Assembly: GCA_949358305.1 (NCBI GenBank)
Contig: OX442319.1
Location: forward strand, 186,001 to 250,000
From: Strigamia acuminata
Taxonomy: Eukaryota > Arthropoda > Chilopoda > Geophilomorpha > Linotaeniidae
Length of the DNA stretch: 64,000 bases
Direction: 5' to 3'
In this document: positions 51,385 through 64,000 of the stretch, piece by piece
How positions within the stretch are numbered: the first letter of the stretch is position 1
Layout of the letters: each line of letters begins with the position of its first letter
The notes under the pieces: generated by a model
Databases searched by the model: none
Told to the model about the DNA's origin: nothing
Seen by the model: the letters and a program-made list of their open reading frames with translations, nothing else
Position numbers and translations under genes: made by a program

Positions 51385-53405
51385 CTAATTCCATGGCGCG
51401 TTCTTCTTCATCAAGGGCCTGAAAACTTCACAAGTCTTCGAGTACCCCGGAAAAAACGAAGAATAGTACCCAATCATGCCCTTAAAGCGCTGCAACTCTT
51501 TTACGTTAGTTGGCGCGGGAAATAACTGGATCGCGCTGGTCTTTTTTTGAGTAGGACGAATCTTTCCTTCTTCAACAATATGACCCAACACTTCAAGGCT
51601 ACGCTTACACAACTCTGTCTTGCCGGCATTCATCGTGAATCCTGCCGCGTCAAGAAGTGTCAAAACTTGCTTCAGATGTTCTACATGTTCTTCAAATGTT
51701 TTACTAAAGACAATAATGTCGTCGATGTAAACAAAGACGCATTTGTAAAGAAACTCCGCAAGCGTAAGATTCATAGCGCGTTGCAGTGTTGCAGGGCCAT
51801 TTATTGGACCAAAAGGCATGCGGACATACTCGTAGAGTCCGCGATGCGTGATAAAAGCGAGAAAACGTTCATCTCCTGGCCTAACGCCGATCTGATGAAA
51901 CGCTTCACGTCCATCTATTATGGAAAACCACTTAGCCCCGCCCAAATATGAAAAGATGTTATCAATATCTGGGAGGGGATACACGTCAGGCATCGTCTGC
52001 GCGTTAATAGGGCGAAAGTCCATGGCGCACCTCCATCTGCCATCCTTCTTGGGGACGACCACTGGAGCCACGGCACAATCGCTCTTCGAGCGGCGAATAA
52101 TACCCTGCGCCAGCTTTTGATCGATGTATTGATCAATGATAGCTTTTTTAGCAGGGTTTACCGGCCTAACAGGCACGTGTATTGGCCTAAAGTCAGGTTT
52201 AAGATCCACCTCAAAAAGAGTGTTATTGCACAACCCAACTTCTTCTCTGAAAATATTCGAAACGGGTTTTAACGCGTCAATCAAATGAGTGATGCGTTTT
52301 GGTGATAGTTGATTTGATAACTGCCCATAAATCCAGTCCAACTTAGTCGGATCAGGACAAGGCAGATGTTCAACAAAATTGGTCGTAGGAGAAAACTGTC
52401 CACCAGTGGAACCAACTTTCCCATCCACATCCGAAATAACCGAATCGGGAGGAACTGACGGAACAGACGACCCTGCAGACTGCGACAATCTCTTCCGAGC
52501 CCTGCGCACCCGTTTAGAACGTCGGAACTGGCTAAAACTCATGGGCCTCCGGTAGACACGTGTCGTATCGCGGAATTTAGTTCTGCGCGACTTTTCGCGT
52601 CGCGGAGGTGACCAAAGAAATGTCCAGTCCTTATTTTCCCCATTCTTACGCGAAACCACCACCTTAACCCTGAACGGCGCATCGTCATGCGGTAGCTCAA
52701 AAATCTCGGCGGGTAACTCGCGATGATTTAACAAAACACAGTTTATTTCACTGATCGGGGCAGGAACTGCCATCTTAGGGGCGGCGGGGATTAGTGGTAA
52801 TAAAAGTACCGGGTCGGAGGCCATCGCCTGTCTCATAGTCATGAAACTACGCCTTTCCTCCGAACCTCTTATGAACCAGCAATTAAGTCCATGGTCCGTA
52901 CATAATCCAACCGCTCGACAGAAATCTCGTCCGAGCAGCAAGTCCGCTGATGAGTCCTCTATAACCAAGCACACAAAAGAGATCAGGGTTTGAGGTGCAC
53001 GCACGGTTATTTCCACGCTTCCCAAAACCTCAACTAATTGATTATTGGCAACGCGAATGGTCTCGTGCAACACAACCAAATCCACCCCCATCTTCTCATG
53101 CAGCTTTTCATACAGATCTTGCGCCATGATGCAGGTCTGAGCACCAGAGTCAAATTGCGCAATAAATTGGATGTCATTCCAGACGATCTTCACATATTGG
53201 GAATCTCGTCGTACTCTCTCTCCAATCCCGATCTCAATTTTTGGCTCCTCGGACACATCTTTCTCTTTAGGAGAAATCATCACGAATGAAGTCAACTTCG
53301 GAAGTACTGGGTCAGTATTAGGCGCGGTCAACACAGATTTTGGTGGCAACACGCGCTCCACTTCCGGCGGTTCCGACACAGCTTTAGGTGTTAAACCTAC
53401 TTCTT
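51385..53405 (-). pseudogene. Gypsy protease and reverse transcriptase
   Basis: This frame is -1 relative to gag and would be entered at the CCCAAAG heptamer. It holds an aspartic protease (FDSGAQ near 53145, then ADLLLGRDF near 52935) and a reverse transcriptase with GIIRRSKSDCAVAPVVVPKK, RMPFGPINGPATLQRAM and FVYIDDIIVFSK (near 51715-51750). It ends at TAG 51385-51387, after which the same frame continues into RNase H. A basic stretch rich in Arg lies between protease and RT (near 52500-52600). Confidence 0.88.
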
Positions 53406-53723
53406 CTTTGGGTCCACCACTTTGGCGTCGGACTTCAGTGGGGGCCCTCTCTCGTTTCCCGGAACGACCCAGGGTTTAAAACAGTGCGGGCATAGCGGCG
53501 CGTTCAATTTAATATCACGCATATACCAGCGATCGCGCCTGTTCTTAGCCCATTCCGCTCCGGGCGGCAATTTAATGTCTTTAGGCGGGCCGGGATCCTG
53601 AGCGAACGAGTAGTACTGACTGCAAATATGATTATCAACAGTCTGCACCGGTGGCAGCTTGGTTTCAACCGGGGGCACAGTTTTTACAGCCATAATACTT
53701 CGGACTGTCTGCGCCACAACACT
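53397..53723 (-). pseudogene. Gypsy gag C-terminal extension with CPHC motif
   Basis: This is the same frame as gag, separated from it only by TAA 53724-53726. It runs 108 codons and ends at TAG 53397-53399, just past the CCCAAAG slippery site. It is basic near its end and holds CPHCFKPW with upstream HICSQYY, perhaps a zinc-binding nucleocapsid part. Either the TAA is a nonsense mutation or it is read through. Confidence 0.6.
53406..53412 (-). promoter_or_regulatory. Candidate -1 frameshift heptamer CCCAAAG
   Basis: In the gag frame it reads C CCA AAG, the XXXYYYZ pattern, two codons before the zero-frame TAG. Slipping back by one enters the protease frame exactly. I did not identify a downstream pseudoknot. 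Confidence 0.5.
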
Positions 53724-55388
53724 TTAATTGTCATCATCAAACATGCCCCCATCCTCCAATTCACCCAAGACTTCCATCACGGCCGCAACCTTATTGCGCG
53801 TGAAAAAATGTCGAGTCGGGTTCTTAGTCGCCTCTTCCGATTTTTTCGCGGCGGCTTCTTGCTTGGTAGGAGCTGCATGCTGGGGAACCGGCATTTGGCC
53901 TCGCTTAACCCCGTGCAGGTCGAAATCTCTTTTATGGAGAGATCGTAGTTGCAGCTCGCTATCTGCTTGCTGTCCCCTAACAATGGCTTGCGACAAGGTT
54001 AACACGCCCATTTGACGCATGACTTCCGCAACGTCAGGTTGCAGTCGTCGCTGGGCTATATCCCATTTTTGGCTGTTCCCAACTATCCCTGTTTTCTGTA
54101 GGAATCGGTTAGTCTCGCGCAAAAATTTTGCAGTTGGCTCCCCCATGGCCTGTCGCTTTTCCGCCAAATTGACAGTAGCTTCAGCCACGGTGAGAGAGAA
54201 CGCGTCTTTAAACAAATGCGCGAACTCATCCCAAAACTCAGGTTTCGGAAGCAAATCGATATACCAGTCCAGAGCCTCGCCTTTTAAAGCTTGAGGCACA
54301 TAATACTCAAGATATACCGACTCCGCCATTCCCGAAGTAAAGAAATGGGCTCGCAGTTGAGTTAGAAACAAATCCACTGCGTTATAGGCGCCCTTGCCAA
54401 CATCGAACTCCGGTAACTTCCCCATTCTCATACCGGAAGATCGAGCAAACTGTTGTGGTTGCTGCCGCCATTGCTGTTGCGGTAATTGTCCTGTCTGTTG
54501 AAATACAGGTATTTGTGGAACAGCACCAGTCTGAAGCGGAACATTAGGCCTTGGCCGCTGCCCACTTTGAGAGTTTCTCTCCCTCTCCAGCTGGCTCAAT
54601 GGTATGGATGGCGGTGCACCCACTACCGATGCCTTACTGCGAATTATTGATCGCATTATTTCGCTGTTAACTTGGACAACGGCTGGATCCACTTCACGAG
54701 ACTGCACATGGATTCTCCCCTGCACAGCGGGTGCTGCACGGGCCCCACCCAAAATTATCTCACTTGGCGTTAGAATTACAGACGCGTCTCCAGTGGAACG
54801 AGGTACAATTTGGGGAACCATCTGCCCCGACACGCCCAGGAGGATATGAGGTTCCTGTGGCGGCGGAATTAACGGAATTCCAACCGCCAACGGCGGTCGT
54901 TGAGCAGCACAGTCCTCCACCACTTTCCTTACACGCTCGACCGTATCCTCGGCCCAACCATGCAATTGTGCATTTATGGCCCGGTCCAGTCTCGCGGAAA
55001 TTGCCACCTCCATATCATGGAGATAAGCCCCCAAACCAGGCACCTCCGGTGGCGCTTCTGATTCATTTCTTGTTGGAGCCGAAGCAATGTTTTGCAAACG
55101 CGCTGGTTCTTCCAACTCAGCTACTACGCTGGCCGGAGTTGCAGTATGCACGCTTATCGGCCCCTCCAATGTGGGGTTTATATCTCTTTCCATAGAGCTA
55201 GGCTGGTCAGTGGAGTCTGTTGGTATTTCTTCCAACATTCCACGAAGAGCGCCCGGTCTTAAACCGCGTAATCTTTCAACTTCCTCACGTCGCTGTCTCT
55301 CTACACGTAAACGCGCAGGATCCCAGCGATCGATGAGGTCTGAAAACATCCCTCTCTTTTTCTCGGGAGTTTCTTCCTTATTCGCCAT
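53724..55388 (-). CDS. Gypsy gag, 554 aa to the TAA
   Basis: The ATG at 55388 (MANKEE) is the first in frame after the primer site. The N-terminal half is low in complexity and Pro/Gln-rich. The capsid-like region spans about residues 330-510 (AVDLFLTQLRAHFFTSG, LKGEALDWYIDLLPKPEFW, FLRETNRFLQKTG), the usual retrotransposon gag fold. There is no CCHC knuckle before the stop. The frame resumes after the TAA with a CPHC motif, so the true product may be longer. The leader before it, from the LTR edge at 55602, is only about 200 nt. Confidence 0.8.
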   Translation of the reverse strand: MANKEETPEKKRGMFSDLIDRWDPARLRVERQRREEVERLRGLRPGALRGMLEEIPTDSTDQPSSMERDINPTLEGPISVHTATPASVVAELEEPARLQNIASAPTRNESEAPPEVPGLGAYLHDMEVAISARLDRAINAQLHGWAEDTVERVRKVVEDCAAQRPPLAVGIPLIPPPQEPHILLGVSGQMVPQIVPRSTGDASVILTPSEIILGGARAAPAVQGRIHVQSREVDPAVVQVNSEIMRSIIRSKASVVGAPPSIPLSQLERERNSQSGQRPRPNVPLQTGAVPQIPVFQQTGQLPQQQWRQQPQQFARSSGMRMGKLPEFDVGKGAYNAVDLFLTQLRAHFFTSGMAESVYLEYYVPQALKGEALDWYIDLLPKPEFWDEFAHLFKDAFSLTVAEATVNLAEKRQAMGEPTAKFLRETNRFLQKTGIVGNSQKWDIAQRRLQPDVAEVMRQMGVLTLSQAIVRGQQADSELQLRSLHKRDFDLHGVKRGQMPVPQHAAPTKQEAAAKKSEEATKNPTRHFFTRNKVAAVMEVLGELEDGGMFDDDN

Positions 55389-55581
55389 GTTAGCGAGATA
55401 ATAAGGGTAATAGCAGCTCACTGCAAATGATGCGCACCGTAATTAAACGATACGCGAGTACTATGAAAAGTTAGTTACTCTGAAACCTTCCTTTCGGCAA
55501 AATAGTCTCTAAAAAACGCCACTAATGCTTGTTAAATAGTAACTAGTTTATATGCGCTAGACTGAATAAACTCCAACAAGG

Positions 55582-55599
55582 TCCCGGGTTTCGGCACCA
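55582..55599 (-). other. Gypsy primer-binding site, tRNA-Phe
   Basis: On the minus strand it reads TGGTGCCGAAACCCGGGA, the complement of the last 18 nt including CCA of tRNA-Phe. It lies two bases inside the 5' LTR. Confidence 0.88.
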
Positions 55600-55601
55600 C
55601 G

Positions 55602-56584
55602 TGTCATGAACCGGTTGTTTCTGGTATTGGAAACCGCATTTGAAAGGCGCGCCAGTTACGATACAAGAGAGCCTGGTCCCGAATAAGGGCCCGGCAACGT
55701 TAAGCAGCCTGAAGTGTGGCGGCAAGCTTAACCCCCTATTCGATCATGTTACGAATTATTACCGAGTTTGTTGGAGCCTTAAAAGTGGAAGAAGTAATGC
55801 TCACGTGCGGACTTAACAACGCTAACGTGGCTTAAGCTAATCTGGCAGGGGCCCCTAATGGCGGAGCGGCCAGACCGAGCAAGCGCGCACTAATCGCGCG
55901 CAAAAGACGAAATAAACAACTCATTAGCTACTTGAATCTAACTTCTAGTCCTTCGGCACGTATCAGCGGCATAAAACACAAAAGAACATCGAAAGGAAAG
56001 GAATCGGAGATGATACGCGGAATTTAGACACGCGATATGATAATGTAAATCCTCAAACACGCAGAGTTAACTTGCATGGAGTTACTGCGAATTAACACAG
56101 GAAAAGTCGCCAAATGCACAACGGCCAGTTAAGGCACTTACGATAGCTCATGGTCTTACGCCTTCTGATCAGACTTGGCTGAAACAGCTCAGAAGTGAAC
56201 TTGGGCCAAGTCCATCACAGAAAACGAGGGGAAAACCATGAGTCAAGCACGCGTAAGCCAATCAGGCGCGCTCGTGAATAATCATCGCGATGAGTCAGTC
56301 GCGAGTGACTAAATATTTAAATTAGATAGGATAAACTAAACGAAATTAGGAGGGGTAACAGTGGGAAATACTCAACATAGACCAGTCTGATGTGACTAAA
56401 TTGAGCCACACCAGACCAGGTCAAGGGATAAACATGAATAGGAAATGAAGGTAGGACAAAACTCAAATTATATTAGGTTTAGGATTTATTGAGAGTTTTA
56501 AACAATAGGAACACACGGGATACGCGTAAACAAAACACAACAACTTGGTGAGGAATGCAAGCGCGTAAATGCCGGGCCGTGACA
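55602..56584 (-). repeat. Gypsy 5' LTR (983 bp)
   Basis: TG...CA termini, and about 99.7% identical to the 3' copy by eye. The right flank ATTTTTTAGTC repeats the sequence left of the 3' LTR. Confidence 0.92.
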
Positions 56585-57029
56585 ATTTTTTAGTCAATTT
56601 TTATCGATTTTTCATCACTTTTTCATCAATTCATAGTATGTAAAAGGAGAAGTAGCCAAACTTGGCGGCCATTTTTTTCTGCAATGTGTAGCAATTATCG
56701 TGATACTGAAATAAAAAAACCACCTACCAAAGCCAAATTAATTTTAAACTAACACCAAAGGTTCAATTTCCTTTGGTAAAATATCAAATGCCTTGAAAGC
56801 CCATCCAAATGGACTGTAAAAATATCTAAGTACACGCTACCGCACGGTTGGTGTTTGTTGCCTGTGCCAAATCTCGAAGCTGCAGCGCTAGTGTTGCTGC
56901 TTCGTCCAAGGTCAGCCTTTTGTTTACTTTATAACAGGCCCGAATTAGAGATTGAGCATGGTAAATATTACCATTTAAGTGGTTTCACAATGGTTTTAAT
57001 AATTTTTTTTGTTTTAATTTATTTTTAAT

Positions 57030-57434
57030 ATGTCATGCTTTGCTACTGGATGCAAATTAAAGTATAAAATATGTGAACTGAGTATTCAAGCTTTGACTAC
57101 ACCAATCCATCAGTACCATGAGAATTCTTCCTTGACAAAATTAAAGATTTTGGTGAATTTTTAAAATATCTTTTTTATATTTTCTATAATCTCGAACTGG
57201 ACATTGAGAAATTATTAGAAACCAAATTAAAAAATGAAAAGTTATCTCCAGATTTGTTTTATGAGGTTTTAGATGGCATTAATGAAATAAGAATTACATG
57301 TGACATGGGATGTTGTGTAGAACATAGTTCTGAATTAATCCCAAAATTAATTCAGTACTACATACAAACCAGAATGTTTTTTAAAACCAAGGAAATGCTT
57401 AGAAACAGTAGCTGCATTAAAAAATTAAAATAAC
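57030..57434 (+). pseudogene. THAP/transposase remnants
   Basis: At 57030 an ATG opens a peptide MSCFATGCKLKY, like the first CxxxxC of a THAP zinc finger, and ends at 57164. In another frame, 57122-57434 is open for 103 codons with a CDMGCC...HSSELIPKLIQYYIQTR region that resembles the C-terminal end of P-type transposases. Both are short leftovers of one gene after internal deletion. Recognition is by style, not by search. Confidence 0.4.
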
Positions 57435-57599
57435 AATTTTAGTTTAAGTGTATTTTAAATTTTAACATGCGTTTAAACAGGAAATAATGTCATTTTTTGT
57501 TTAAAATTGAAGTAAAATTGAATGCAGCTAGTGTCAAGCAAAACAAACAGAAAACTGAGCAAATTGCATTAAATTCAATCACTAAAAGGGGATCCGTCC

Positions 57600-57990
57600 T
57601 TATTAGCGAATCTCATTTTAGCAAAAACAAGTTTTTTAAACCCATTTTAGCGAATCTCATTTTAGCGAAAATGAGATTAAATCGCCAGAGCATAAAACAC
57701 ATTTTAGCGAAGCTCGTTTTAGCGAATGACTCATTTTAGCGAATGATTCATTTTAGCGAATGACTCAATAGCGTCGCGTCGTAAGGACGTAACGCATTAA
57801 CGAAACGTTTCAGCACCGTTTCGTCGAATGGAGAGATATATATGTAGCTGTGGGACTGCAGTCAAATCATTCAAATTTAGGCCATTTGAGTGTTTTAGCG
57901 AATCTCATTTTAGCGAATCTCATTTTAGCGAATTCCTCGTTTTAGCGAATTTTTTTGCGCTAAAGTGAGATTCGCTAAAACAATGTGCAC
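57600..57990 (+). repeat. TTTTAGCGAAT-rich cluster
   Basis: About fourteen copies of TTTTAGCGAA with irregular spacing, several followed by TCTCA, plus inverted copies at the right edge (GAGATTCGCTAAAA near 57969). It lies inside the P-type remnant and may be a nested MITE. Confidence 0.7.
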
Positions 57991-58396
57991 TCACTAAAAG
58001 AACTTATATACCGGTATATTAATTTTTTTATGACTTGTTGTAATCTTTCATGTTTTAAAAATATATAATCTTACTCATATAGTAAATTTTCATGTTTTTT
58101 TTAAAAAAAAATCCTTTAATAATTTTTCTTGCTTTTAAAATTTGAAGAAAAAATGATTTTGCATTAATTTTTCTTGGTTCTAAACATTTGCACAAAAATT
58201 GTTAAATAGAATTAAATAAAAATTCAAAATCCTGTGTAAAAATATTAAATTAAGCCAAAAAAACAACAAAAGAAATCTCATTACGACTGGGATGCTATGC
58301 TCAGAGGGACAAACTGGCAGCGGTGGCGCCACCACTAGGAGAAACAACGGAACTAAGGAGTTTGGCTACTTCTCTTTTTACATACTATGATCAATT

Positions 58397-58930
58397 TTTG
58401 TTTTTATATACAATACAGTATGCGTTTTAACCTAATGACCGATTTTGCGAACAAATCAATTTAATGTCACTGATTAGTTCGGATATTCAACACCCAAATA
58501 GATCCAAAAGCGAAACTTTTTATTATAAACTTTGGATTGGCTGCTTCAAGGTGGTTTAGTGAACTCTAGTGTCAAATAGGAACCACTTAGAACCAGACCG
58601 GTACGCATAAATTGAATAAACATAAACATTAGCTTTTTTTCCTCCTTCACCTTACAAAATTGAAGGGGAAAAGCATGTTGTTTGTCCCTGTTTTTAGTCG
58701 TAAACAAATAACGCACGATGGCATTTCAATGTCATTCTTGCTGGATCGAGCCCGCCAAAAATCTCGCAGCAACAATAAGCTTCAACCCGTCTAGTGCGGC
58801 TGACTTAGAGAAGTGCGAATTAGCAAAACCTATTCAACGGTTTCCGTCATGCTTGTAGTTGTAGTTGTCATTGAATGAGAAAAAAAAAACAAGCTTACGA
58901 TTATCGCTGACTTTTGTTTATTCGGAATAG
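58397..58930. other. Gene-free upstream region of Arf6
   Basis: No gene or repeat is recognised between the P-type remnant and the Arf6 promoter. Confidence 0.5.
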
Positions 58931-58935
58931 CTAAT

Positions 58936-59010
58936 CCAATTTAATGACGTCAAAATCTATCAGAATGTTGCGCTATTTATATAAAAATGATGTCACTTCG
59001 TAATCGACGT
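58936..59010 (+). promoter_or_regulatory. Putative Arf6 promoter
   Basis: A CCAAT box (58936-58940), a perfect cAMP-response element TGACGTCA (58945-58952) and a TATA-like TATTTATATAAAA (58974-58986) lie 150-200 bp before the ATG in this order, with a second half-CRE (GATGTCAC) near 58989. Initiation would be expected near 59010. Confidence 0.55.
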
Positions 59011-59134
59011 ACATTCTCGCCGTTCCTAATTGTTTCTCCCCACCGCCTCGCCATTACGAGGGCGGCCTAAGCAATCGCGGTTCGGCAGTTTTATGTGACT
59101 CCTTAAGTATATCGCTTCCTGCACTTTGAGAAGG

Positions 59135-63123
<3,989 letters not shown>

Positions 63124-63747
63124 GCATGCAGTAAAAATTATCAAGATCAATTAATTCATTTTGTCGCAGAATTGTTTAGCTTTGATCATCAACCAAAAAA
63201 ATTGTATCTAATTTGCATTCGAGAGATATTTAATACAAACATGGAAGAACAGTTTACATAAAGAATGATTGGTGATTTGTGTGGAAATTAGGTGCCATAT
63301 GGAATGGTGGGGTAATTTGTTAAATTGTTCAAATAAGCAAAAGGCAGAAGCCCTTGTATTATGATTTCATTATGAATTAATTTTGACAATTTATATAAAT
63401 TGGTTTCTTTTTTGTATTTCTTAAATGACGTTTTTTGAAGAAATTTTTTGAAATTGAATTTAATTGAATCAAAAGAATGCAAGTTTTTATCAAACTTCTA
63501 GTTTAATTTAACTATAGAAATTTTAGTTTACAAATATTTCACTGCCATAACCATTAATTTCGATCATTATTTTTATTCTGTACCATTTTGCATTCATATT
63601 GTAAATTTGCTTTTCTTTCAGTCCAACCTTTAATGTCAACCCAACTGATGGGTGTATTTAGAAAATTGAATTCATATTGAGTTGATATTTAATTGTGTGA
63701 TAGCTGACAAATGACTAAATGGTAAAGAAGAAAATTAAGCTTTGATA

Positions 63748-63753
63748 AATAAA
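63748..63753 (+). terminator. Candidate Arf6 polyadenylation signal
   Basis: AATAAA, about 620 bp after the stop codon. The 3' untranslated region before it has no gene. Confidence 0.45.
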
Positions 63754-63840
63754 ATATAATTGTAGAACTGATTACAATTATTGCTAGTATATTTAATAGT
63801 AAATAATTTAATGCTTCATCAAGTAGGTGGTAAATAAATA

Positions 63841-64000
63841 CTCCCTCTGTCCCAAATTATGGTATACATTTCTACTATTATTTTTGTCCCAAATTATGAT
63901 ATACATTTCAAGTTTTATTCGATTTTTATCATTATAAAAATGCAAAATTAATATAAATAAGTTAAATTATAAATAAATTAAGTAAACAATAAATAATATG
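63841..64000 (+). mobile_element. Stowaway-like MITE end (runs out of the window)
   Basis: After a TA dinucleotide the sequence reads CTCCCTCTGTCCCAAATTAT, close to the Stowaway terminal consensus of the Tc1/mariner superfamily. A 36-bp subrepeat (GTCCCAAATTATGGTATACA, again at 63886 with one change) follows. The other end is beyond the window. Confidence 0.55.

Larger units (their letters stand above)
36566..56584 (-). mobile_element. Very long Ty3/gypsy element with a third ORF, hosting nested insertions
   Basis: Two 983-bp LTRs (TGTCATGAAC...CCGTGACA) at 36566-37548 and 55602-56584 flank gag, protease-RT-RNase H-integrase and an extra ORF, all on the minus strand. The flanks share ATTT as a likely 4-bp target duplication, within a longer repeated TTTTTAGTCAATTTTTATCG context. 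I counted three LTR differences, about 0.3%. Without copia-3 and the solo LTR the element is about 12.5 kb, unusually long for the family. It is defective: a stop in gag, a stop between RT and RNase H, and an insertion in integrase. Confidence 0.92.
56632..58389. mobile_element. P-superfamily transposon remnant, 1,758 bp
   Basis: Terminal inverted repeats of about 31 bp begin CATAGTATGTAAAA and continue GAGAAGTAGCCAAAC, with one or two mismatches. ATCAATT flanks both ends (56625-56631 and 58390-58396), fitting the 7-8-bp duplication of P elements. Inside are a THAP-like start and a C-terminal transposase remnant. It is a deletion derivative without a working transposase. Confidence 0.65.

Overview
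The window is a transposon-rich piece of an animal nuclear genome, most likely an arthropod. The reasons are one intact host gene, Arf6, with four coding exons and GT-AG introns; six perfect copies of CCTAA/TTAGG, the usual arthropod telomere motif, at 35323-35352; retrotransposons primed by metazoan initiator-Met and Phe tRNAs; and no bacterial-type gene organisation. The species cannot be told from the sequence.

Layout. 1-10693: a Ty1/copia element (copia-1) whose reverse transcriptase is split by a second, internally deleted copia (copia-2, 4804-9897). 10881-17820: a 1,686-bp tandem repeat that runs into a foldback palindrome of about 4.3 kb whose arms carry unequal arrays of a 56-bp hairpin repeat. 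19326-33142: a nearly complete Maverick/Polinton, a virus-like DNA transposon. It holds two adenain-type proteases, integrase with chromodomain, a phospholipase A2-like ORF, a zinc ribbon, a packaging ATPase, minor and major capsid proteins, a membrane-active pX/pVI-like protein, a long coiled-coil fibre-like protein and protein-primed DNA polymerase B. A 1,156-bp CACTA-type element has split the pX-like gene. 33143-35353: palindromic MITE sequence, TTGTCC minisatellites, a 54-bp array, a 198-bp duplication and telomere-like repeats. 35420-36560: a decayed Ty3/gypsy integrase fragment. 36566-56584: a very long Ty3/gypsy element on the minus strand (983-bp LTRs, tRNA-Phe primer site, gag, pol and an unusual third ORF). 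It is interrupted by a solo LTR and by a full-length copia (copia-3, 40217-47221) with apparently identical LTRs. 56632-58389: a P-superfamily deletion derivative. 59135-63123: Arf6. 63841-end: the start of a Stowaway-like MITE.

How the parts relate. The insertions can be ordered by nesting and LTR divergence: copia-3 is younger than its gypsy host, and copia-2 is younger than copia-1. The Maverick genes form two divergent blocks plus a convergent polymerase, with very short or overlapping junctions. Almost every gene start lies in or just after a TTAAAAAA-type A-run, a likely shared expression signal.

Most interesting items: the A-run gene-start motif; the fibre-like protein whose repeats are exact multiples of seven residues; the zinc-ribbon/PLA2 pair in a -1 frame relation at an A11 run; the 596-residue third ORF of the gypsy element with two CxxCxGxG motifs in the position of env; and the foldback palindrome. 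All assignments are from reading the sequence; no database search was run.
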